Shown here in pieces: positions 60,901-64,000 of a stretch of DNA of 64,000 nucleotides (positions within the stretch are counted from its first letter, which is position 1; the number at the start of each line of letters is the position of its first letter). The stretch lies in assembly GCA_964538085.1 (NCBI GenBank), contig CAZIDF010000005.1, positions 62,001 to 126,000 of the forward strand, in the 5' to 3' direction. This DNA is from G020348385 sp964538085 (GTDB lineage Bacteria; Acidobacteriota; Aminicenantia; Aminicenantales; Aminicenantaceae). A model generated the notes under the pieces. The model was not told the DNA's origin. It did not search any database and saw only the letters and a list, made by a program, of their open reading frames with translations. A program made the translations under genes and the position numbers.

Positions 60901-62932
60901 TATCCCCCTCTGGAAAGGCCGATCATCCATCGCGGCTTTAAGCGGAGGAGGATCGACAAGTGTCGCCATCGATCCCGGTTTACAGATTCCCACCACTGTT
61001 TCTTCGGGTGAATACTACATAGGGGTTCTTGTGGATGAGTCCGGCGTTGTGGCCGAACGGGATGAGATGAATAATTACTCCCCTCAACCAATAACCATAA
61101 CCAGTACGCCTTATGAGCATCTCGAATTGCTGGGTATGTGGCATGGGGGCACGTCTGACGCTGTCGCATGTGATGAAGCACGGAACCTTGCCTTGACCGG
61201 TCATGGTTCGGTTCTCGAGGTCCTCGATGTTTCGAATATCGCCCATCCGGAAAAAATCGGCGAATTGGCGTTGGGTACTCAAGGGATTTGCGACATTAAA
61301 ATTTCCGGTCACTATGCTTATGTCGCTGGTGACGGATTGAGGATCGTCGATATGACTTATCCGACCAATCCTACAGAAGTCGGTTCCAACCTAAGCCCCT
61401 ATCTAGCAAGAGGATTAGTCCTTTCCGGAGATTATGTGTTTCTCACGGATCATTTTTTCCAGGGATTGAGGGTCTTTAATGTTTCTGATCCGACTAATCC
61501 AGTGGAAGTGAGTTTCACTCCTTTCCCCGGCCGCACGAGAGGAATTGCCCGCTCAGGAAATTATCTCTACCTGCAAGCAGCCGTCTGGATTGGCGAGGGA
61601 GAGACGGGAATAAGGGTTGTGAACATTGAAGATCCTGAAAATCCAGAGCAGGAAAATTTCTATCCGACATCTAGCTCACCAGGATGGCCTGAGGTCTCAG
61701 GGAATTATCTGTATCTTCCGACTAGTGGCGGGGGGCTGCATGTTCTTGACATAACGAATCCTGCGAATCCTTCACCGGTGGCTGTTTATAACGGTGTGCA
61801 GAATTCGGGCTGGATCAAAATCGTCGGCGATTATGCCTACATAAGCGATGTCAATCGAAATGCGGTCGCGGTGTTGAATATTTCCGACAAGAACAATATC
61901 CAGGAGGTCGGTGTGCATTATTTCGAGGATCAAAATTCTGTCAACTTCATGGATGTCCTGGGCCATTACTGTTTTGCCGATGGCTGGTATCACTCAGTGA
62001 AAATTCTCGACATGTCGAATCCGGAGAATCCTTATGAGATCGGCTCTTATGAAGGATATGAAGGACTTCTCAGAGATGTAGATGTCTCCGGGAACTACGC
62101 TTACATGACGAGCTATAAGAGCAACGGTGAAAGCAAACTTAGAACCCTGGACATTTCCAACCCCTCAGCCATTTCTGAAGTCGGCGCATATCTAAATCCG
62201 ACATTTCTGTATCAGGTAAGGCGATCCGGAGATGTTGCCTGTGTACTGACTGGTGACAATAAATTGAAAATCTTCGATGTTTCCGATCCTGCCAATCCTC
62301 ATCAAGTGGGTGTATTTGAAGATCTGAATAATGTTTATGACCTTGAACTTTCCGGAAATTATGCCTTTGTTGCAGATCATGATATAGGGCTTAAAATAAT
62401 CGATATTTCCGATCCTTCCAATCCCGTCCATGTCAGCACCTGGTATACGCCTTCTAGTGCTTTTGCCGTCTCTATTTCAGGAAATTTCGCTTACGTGTCC
62501 GCTCGATGGAGAGGCTTGAGGATCGTCGACATCTCCGACCCGATGAATCCCTATGAGGTGGGTGCTTATGAGACTGAGAATATGGAATTTCGCGCTTTTG
62601 AATTGGAAGTCTGTGGGAATTATGCTTATGTCCGAGACCTCGATTACAATATCAGGATAATAGACGTTTCCAATCCGCAAAATCCGTTTGAGGTCTCTAC
62701 CTTTGTTACACATTGTTCCTACATCGATGATATGGAGGTTTCCGGTCAGATTTTGTTTGCAGCTACTCTTGTCAACGGGATGATGGTCATCGATGTCTCT
62801 GATCCTGCACATCCTATCAAGCTCGATGAATACCCGACATTTGAGGCTATATCAATAGCTATCAAGGAGAACCGTATCTATGAAGTCGACAGAAGTTCAG
62901 GCTTGCTGGTGTACGAATTCCGGCGGCAGTAA
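48908..62932 (+). CDS. Giant modular secreted protein (4674 residues) with NPNIV repeats and several propellers
   Basis: Signal peptide about 1-25, GAGGGAGGGG ribosome site. Domain order: BNR/sialidase-like propeller (about 45-560, Asp-boxes such as SLDGGESW); linker; NPNIV repeats (759-838 and 909-928); seven He_PIG-type Ig modules (about 1005, 1103, 1585, 2457, 2628, 3034, 3782); two PPC-like domains (about 1370, 1836); six modules with a GWSGTVTP signature; about six SdrD-B/CarboxypepD-like beta modules; LamG/concanavalin-like domain (about 2721-2948); Sortilin/BNR propeller (about 3125-3780, repeated STNGGxxW); InlB-type repeat (about 3868-3935); CARDB (about 3943-4065); 13 LVIVD repeats (about 4070-4674). 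There is no LPxTG or T9SS tail. Role likely adhesive or structural outside the cell; no enzymatic residues were identified. Confidence 0.9.
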   Translation: MRGKQVLVISLFVIAIVAIAVVPTEPQNYEIQANGDPDLLAGRNVNMISGITLPDGDPYLQRQNEPSIAVSTRNPLHLLAGANDYRTVDMPGDPTDVLPGHIQNQSAGDAWVSVLKSLDGGESWKSILHDGYPQQNNSNSPLHGYQAAADPVVRAGTNGLFFYSGIVFNRTEPTNSAVFVTRFIDNNNDEEGDPIQRIDTKIIDSLNGGRFKDKPWIAVDVPSKNAKSVTIAGQKIPKFNVYIVYSVFEGEGDNLVSKIMFCRSTNCGISWGNPIELSSGHHLNQGATIAVSPKGNGHVYVAWRRFASGEGSGAQSNAIVLARSTDGGKKFQDAVEVSDVPGPFDQPTTDDYTYPLGTSFRTNSYPTMAMDTGGRVYLAYSQRGADPLYPNDSRILIVTSKDGKDWSNHYLVESPVLNPESPGAHMDCHQFMPSIAFAGGRLILAWYDTRNDYNPETSPEYISDSGTIRHTIDIRVAQGRTGQVPVFDPSIQVSRYLWALFNDNSIRQVQFNPPNYPLFKGGTVPFHGDYIDIAPSPQFVQKPDGSWRYNDKTTDSQRFHLAWTDNRDVRPPVNNDWTTYNPPASVQGLGFGIKTCQHAEFTGMRNQNVYTSIITSVMEAGTPGNNKPLGTLGTNPANGEMIPRAFVIFVKNPTSEIRHYRLQITDMPNQGTASFLEYDILEEIDVSIAPFSSISRPLFVTSTDENDTVTVEVFEIDEPGGSPVPGGGHSTIIINPDDSAPGVTGDLQNSESHDPDIANPNIVNWTYVNPNIVNPNIVNPNIVNPNIVNPNIVNPNIVNPNIVNPNIVNPNIVNPNIVNPNIVNPNIVNPNIVNSNISDADVTDVAWPVRNNGNTISSYTFKIFARDSLPDGIYAQLLVYKVHYTPATDGSSCNLKQTPHHELLLNVVNPNIVNPNIVNPNIVNPNIVNSAIENATFFLSPGEEAEAVLRLIDPQPGTAKFLQSGKKFKIQQFAQSLGAATSSQAVDSADAEQGDTTAEADSTELIIITSSLPDGTVGMSYPTTQLEAAGGDGNYVWSANSELMPPGIGFTNDGIIGGIPQNDPNVTYPHVYSFFVQVESGGEVDTQNLSITINSAEDPTPPLNIVTATLPPGTVSKYYGYTLQATGGTPPRNWSKASGTLPLGLTIDSSGVISGTIQNDSNVSQYPHTYLFEVKVTGFKGSTDTQPLSITVSDIVLPDLTISGTIAGQGGAPISGVAIYGLPHAPQTDSYGFFSDTVPYGWSGTITPIKPGYTFRVSATNPSPNRTYSQITVNQFSQDFIANTLNYTVSGTVTFYGSPLAGVTMNGLPGTPVTNASGYYSASVPHGWSGTVTPQLLDYIFNPPSRTYSAITSDRVNQFYTATFVGAGQDDPFEENDDFASANDLTAGTYTNLQLHDDDWYRVNVTQGSDLKVVVDGEHPNNIDVEIVDSAGNRIIGAYGDPSDETAYATDLPAGWHYIHVLYLGTSGFWNAYDLTISVGNDLGNGDITGNVSNTDDAVLSDVEVTAYDTQSDHYFATATDANGDYRLSLPPSMYKFYFDASAIGPPDYVSEYYNNRLTFENADLIDVQVGMVILDIDAVLELESVLDIVTSTLPDGNLATFYSATLEAAGGTPPYFWDLDIGSSLPDGLTLHSDGHIDGIPTTLGTFLFTIKVTDSDFSPQTVITQLSITINPYAGSEYVISGTVTPALSGVVMSGLPGDPETNVLGEYTAIVYSGWSGTVTPVLAGNAFEPASRTYNNVDTSHTVENYTASTGYIISGEVILGSSPLGGVLMSGLPGDPYTDENGQYSRAVPAGWSGTVTPLLPGFTFTPEYISYSNVTADQLGQDYATNYQGGQDDIYEENNDPASAAEITFGTHLNLVLDDEDWFKIHIPAGNEGKDLKINIKAQSYPEPNGYEDLDLIAVDESENMLGYTLSSSDDETLYLTDVQEGWYYFGQNYISQPGTVYSLTVELSDNFGIGYISGRVTDETTGQPIEGIYVEIYGQPFDWANPRPLITTDANGEYKIGFIPGNYTVQFNDYVFNMDYALDRNYIPKTYNSNEILAITAGSTISGIDDQLKPGGTIAGRITDPDGNGVNNGVAYAYSSDNVLASYSVTDSNGNYTVKRLPTGNYKVRARAGVEGSTWYDGKGSLDDGHPIPVQVGMTTSNIDLQLENSAIIQGRVTNSTQNPIQGVAVTAFDVFGIALWSGGTNADGYYWIGRRLPTGDVKLYFDASGAGGNYASEYYTDKLLIEDADPVSVQAGQSTVIDAELADGGTISGRVTDAQNNGFPGVTVHCFDIDSERFYSANTDADGNYTISGLLPDNYKVRFRTTYGDYATQWHNGGNSFTDGNVVSVGSGANVSGIDAQLLDNGGFISGRVTNTSGNGIKDVRVLAQDNTIKGAIAWTDTDSDGYYTIPRVPTCNAKVFFNADLQYLNFVSEYYNDKSTYSSADSVAVTFDMETPNINAILTSIPPVNITTTSLSNGEVAAAYDVALEATGGREFYYWSLISGSLPSGLMFNSKGEITGTPTAAGTYNFTVRVTDSSRNQQLIDTQTLSLTIDAYQGTGYLISGSIAFDSSPLGGVVLQGLPGNPVTSPNGEYIVAVPQNWSGTVTPTHSGYFFDPQNREYDDVSSNLSGQDYLAYELTLNITTEWLLNGTEGYPYNQDLMAEGGTEPYFWSLAPNSSPLPYGLSLSSNGVISGTPTQSDNYDFIVRVSDSSAPISQYVERELSINVYGDPTSEAPILYWKLDEGDGTFALDSSGHNDNGTLWGDVVYTNDSVGEYGGYAAQILANGWLERTHQGSFHFVNQATIMARVKIDDFSQQNRFVWKLQYDEPYRGHPYSLEILLDINGSMLHLDSGNGLIQDISNCPHYQIDVDLNDSPNGFVLNEYNQIAVTIDGDFYKVFINGSEVASATGAPFEVHDSVQNLWVGGAEWSEYWLGGKVDEIMVFNMAYGPQEVLDIYSSGVLPTISGTVLLDDGSPLPWVRMNGLAGDPQVQEDGTYIGIVPPGWSGTVTPNMGGFYFNPPNRSYNNVTEDIMGQNYTVYEQGSLWIQTDSIPNGKKGDDYNTTIVAADGVPNYTWSVPLGSLPAGLTLNSSGVISGTPNEAGDFSFTVRVLDSDIPPRAAEQTLYLFISAEHQGFWTTTFPSGGNINPHSLVLDPSDSNIVYAGANWRGLYKSINGGGNWENLMDSFENPPFDRTHIQIFMARPSQNSGDPNELYLVSHGQILVSYDDGASWESRSEGLSGYVQFFSFHPTQHNWLFVLTQNSQLEDNGLYKSEDGGLSWSRIDSGLPAAEMMSLSIDPNNPDVMYIGTWDFGIYKSTNGGSTWINSDGNIDFWSVVDIAVDPSDSDIIYLAGSDYEAGRRLYKSTDQGANWTRIAGDCSPYWVPGQHIVIDPSNSDIIYATSWQSVFKSTDAGDTWSEAYVANSFVKSIVLDPNSGVDPPNDRTLYAATETDGVFKSTDSGQNWTAVNNGMNARNFPHYSAHSLKIDNSDPNNLYAGAIGGGFRSTNNGQTWTRMNIDGYNWDIRSIAIDPASQNNVYAYFSNLWKSINYGVNWTELSNDTFRDFGEGDIAVAPSNPSTIYLSSVWSNIAMDGIYRSTNGGSAWTLVDNGLTNKWIHTLAVHPTDQDIVLAGTFSAWGDNPNPTYGLFKTTDGGANWYQINCGLPDRINVNQIVFYEGNPDIVYMVSETENGGFYRSDDGGECWTKLFDENANTVAVSPTDPNLVYMGTWSSGGFYVSLNGGYSWMQFNDGLPPNPGIETIAIDPDDHRHVFIGTTAGVYEATFSFDFMILTDSLPSGVVGEAYSTTLETAGGTDPVTWEVVSGYLPEGLTLHETTGEISGTPLETGYWDITIKATDNDEKSYTKQYALNVYNKYVLNVTTTQGDSYVIVDPDEPWYIEGSIVNVSVMVPSGYIFTGWSGDASGIAALVHVQMTRDKNLTANFALIADLPDYRIDSFDAPSNVNAGQTVAGSVSATVGNHGATDPYEGDISVGIYLSSDPMITTTDIPLWKGRSSIAALSGGGSTSVAIDPGLQIPTTVSSGEYYIGVLVDESGVVAERDEMNNYSPQPITITSTPYEHLELLGMWHGGTSDAVACDEARNLALTGHGSVLEVLDVSNIAHPEKIGELALGTQGICDIKISGHYAYVAGDGLRIVDMTYPTNPTEVGSNLSPYLARGLVLSGDYVFLTDHFFQGLRVFNVSDPTNPVEVSFTPFPGRTRGIARSGNYLYLQAAVWIGEGETGIRVVNIEDPENPEQENFYPTSSSPGWPEVSGNYLYLPTSGGGLHVLDITNPANPSPVAVYNGVQNSGWIKIVGDYAYISDVNRNAVAVLNISDKNNIQEVGVHYFEDQNSVNFMDVLGHYCFADGWYHSVKILDMSNPENPYEIGSYEGYEGLLRDVDVSGNYAYMTSYKSNGESKLRTLDISNPSAISEVGAYLNPTFLYQVRRSGDVACVLTGDNKLKIFDVSDPANPHQVGVFEDLNNVYDLELSGNYAFVADHDIGLKIIDISDPSNPVHVSTWYTPSSAFAVSISGNFAYVSARWRGLRIVDISDPMNPYEVGAYETENMEFRAFELEVCGNYAYVRDLDYNIRIIDVSNPQNPFEVSTFVTHCSYIDDMEVSGQILFAATLVNGMMVIDVSDPAHPIKLDEYPTFEAISIAIKENRIYEVDRSSGLLVYEFRRQ
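51182..51421 (+). repeat. NPNIV 15-base tandem repeat, block 1
   Basis: Sixteen 15-base units in frame. Fourteen encode NPNIV exactly (one at 51182, thirteen unbroken from 51212 to 51406); the others read NWTYV and NSNIS. Units differ mostly at third codon positions (AAT/AAC, CCG/CCC/CCA, ATT/ATC, GTC/GTG). The five-residue period suggests a solenoid like pentapeptide-repeat helices. Confidence 0.95.
51632..51706 (+). repeat. NPNIV tandem repeat, block 2
   Basis: Four NPNIV units (51632-51691) and a fifth variant NSAIE. Three units share AATCCTAACATCGTC, a codon choice not seen in block 1, so the blocks have been made uniform separately. Seventy residues of beta-rich sequence lie between the blocks. 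Confidence 0.92.
61110..62932 (+). repeat. Thirteen LVIVD repeats
   Basis: Each of about 45 residues follows SGNYAYV...GLRIVDISDPxNPxEVG, as in SGDYVFLTDHFFQGLRVFNV and SGNFAYVSARWRGLRIVDIS. Such repeats form beta-propellers, and 13 would make one large or two smaller ones. They end the protein. Confidence 0.85.
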
Positions 62933-62980
62933 AAAAGATTTATTGATTTTTGGCCTGTTGGAGGAGTTTTCCGATCTCCG

Positions 62981-64000
62981 CTATTTCATGAAGGATTCCA
63001 GCTTTCGACTGTGCCTGGAATTTTTGAGTTTTCTTATCGCCTTTTCTTGTATTTGTCTGATCCTCTCGCGCGTGACCTTGTACTGCTGCCCAACCTCTTC
63101 CAGCGTGTGTTCCATCCCATTGCCCAGTCCGAACCTCATTTTGAGCACGCTCGCCTCTCTCTGGGTGTTGGATTTCAACGCTTCTTCGATTTTTTCTCTT
63201 AAGTTGATGTGCATGACCTCATCGTGGGGAGACATCGAATCCTTGTCCTCGATAAAATCGCTTAGATAACTTCCCTCTCCCTCACCGATACGGGTCTCGA
63301 GGGAAAGAGGAACTTGGGCAATTTTGATGATCTTTTGGACCTTGCTAACAGGCAATTCCATCTTTTTGGCTATCTCTTCATTGGTCGGCTCTCTGCCTTT
63401 TTCCTGCACCAGTCTTTTGGACACTCTGTTCAGCTTGCTGATGATTTCGATCATGTGCACCGGGATCCTGATCGTTCTTGCCTGGTCGGCTATGGCCCGC
63501 GTTATGGCTTGCCTTATCCACCAATGGGCATATGTTGAAAATTTGTATCCTCTCTGGTATTCAAACTTGTCCACAGCCGTGATCAAACCGATGTTTCCTT
63601 CCTGGATCAGGTCGAGAAACTGAAGTCCGTAATTGCTATATTTTTTGGCGATGGAGACCACCAGTCTTAAATTTGCGCTGACAAGTCCTTTTTTGGCTTG
63701 ATCTCGGATCTGCTTTCCCCGGAGAATGGATTGTATAGTTTTTCTAATTTCCTGAGAGCTGAGACCGACTTCTCTCTTATATTCTCCTAGAAGTTTTTCG
63801 ATCTTTTTAATCCGCTGGTTTTTGTCTTCTTTTACTTTTTTGCTTTTTACTTTAGTCAGAGAGGCTTTCAGTATCTCTTTTTTTGTTTCCAACTCCGTGA
63901 TGATTTCGAGTTTTTCAAGGAGATTTTCTGTGATCTCCTCAATGTATGAATCGCGGATTGTAAGCTCTGTGAAAAGGTGATTCATCAGAATGATGAGCCG
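62981..64000 (-). CDS. rpoD: Primary-type sigma-70 factor (RpoD/SigA-like), 5' end outside the window
   Basis: At least 339 residues; the frame is open to the right edge, so the N-terminus is missing. Region 2 is intact (LVSANLRLVVSIAKKYSN, LQFLDLIQEGNIGLITAVDKFEYQRGYKFSTYAHWWIRQAI), region 3 has IRIPVHMIEIISKL, and region 4 has RMRFGLG-type sequence (KMRFGLGNGMEHTLEEVG) and TRERIRQIQEKAIRKL. These near-invariant sequences mark a primary sigma factor. A close alternative sigma of the same group (RpoS or HrdB type) cannot be excluded from this part. Confidence 0.88.
   Translation of the reverse strand, partial: RLIILMNHLFTELTIRDSYIEEITENLLEKLEIITELETKKEILKASLTKVKSKKVKEDKNQRIKKIEKLLGEYKREVGLSSQEIRKTIQSILRGKQIRDQAKKGLVSANLRLVVSIAKKYSNYGLQFLDLIQEGNIGLITAVDKFEYQRGYKFSTYAHWWIRQAITRAIADQARTIRIPVHMIEIISKLNRVSKRLVQEKGREPTNEEIAKKMELPVSKVQKIIKIAQVPLSLETRIGEGEGSYLSDFIEDKDSMSPHDEVMHINLREKIEEALKSNTQREASVLKMRFGLGNGMEHTLEEVGQQYKVTRERIRQIQEKAIRKLKNSRHSRKLESFMK

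Overview
The window reads as a chromosomal segment of a Gram-negative (diderm) heterotroph. The envelope markers are a TonB-dependent receptor, many lipoprotein signal peptides, an MMPL/RND transporter and secreted beta-propeller proteins. The gene style is large FtsX/MacB-type permeases paired with PadR regulators and lacking an ATPase, a zinc-ribbon Ser/Thr kinase with a TPR tail, PD40 and LVIVD propellers, and abundant exported peptidases and hydrolases. This resembles Acidobacteriota and in particular the Aminicenantes (OP8) group. That assignment is an inference from style; there is no rRNA, tRNA or marker gene here beyond an rpoD-like sigma factor cut by the right edge.

Layout. 0.1-1.5 kb (minus): ECF sigma factor followed by a membrane-anchored coiled-coil protein. 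1.8-7.6 kb (plus): a 1333-residue esterase/TPR/hydrolase/PD40 fusion, an ankyrin protein and an alpha/beta hydrolase, with a short relic of a second PD40 gene between them. 7.7-10.4 kb: a small CxxC membrane protein and a TonB receptor. 10.4-13.6 kb: an XRE-EIIA fusion regulator with a small zinc-type protein, divergent from a lipoprotein alkaline phosphatase, then a degenerate SNase-like protein. 13.2-21.5 kb: a segmental direct duplication (SNase to MetH-activation-like gene) that flanks two convergent PadR-permease operons. 21.1-28.6 kb: metallophosphoesterase, PepSY-like lipoprotein, BAHD-like acyltransferase, metallo-beta-lactamase-fold protein, pectin acetylesterase/Notum-like lipoprotein and M20 amidohydrolase. 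28.6-31.7 kb: a small exported protein divergent from a third FtsX-type permease that has a structured leader. 31.8-38.4 kb: Ser/Thr kinase and hrpA. 38.6-43 kb: exported methyltransferase, YefM-YoeB toxin-antitoxin pair, two envelope proteins, D-aminoacylase. 43-48.6 kb: MMPL transporter and S9 peptidase. 48.6-62.9 kb: a REPIN-like hairpin and a single 14-kb gene for a 4674-residue modular secreted protein. 63-64 kb (minus): rpoD-like sigma factor.

Taken together the genes describe envelope remodelling and scavenging: peptide, D-amino-acid, phosphate and ester hydrolases at the cell surface, permeases under small local regulators, and a very large repeat protein likely to work outside the cell. 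No CRISPR array, prophage, rRNA or tRNA was seen. The most notable items are the NPNIV-repeat giant protein, the XRE-EIIA regulator with a readable promoter and operator, the duplicated block around the paired permease operons, the structured leader before the third permease, a bacterial BAHD-like enzyme, and the fusion protein whose first esterase domain has lost its catalytic residues.
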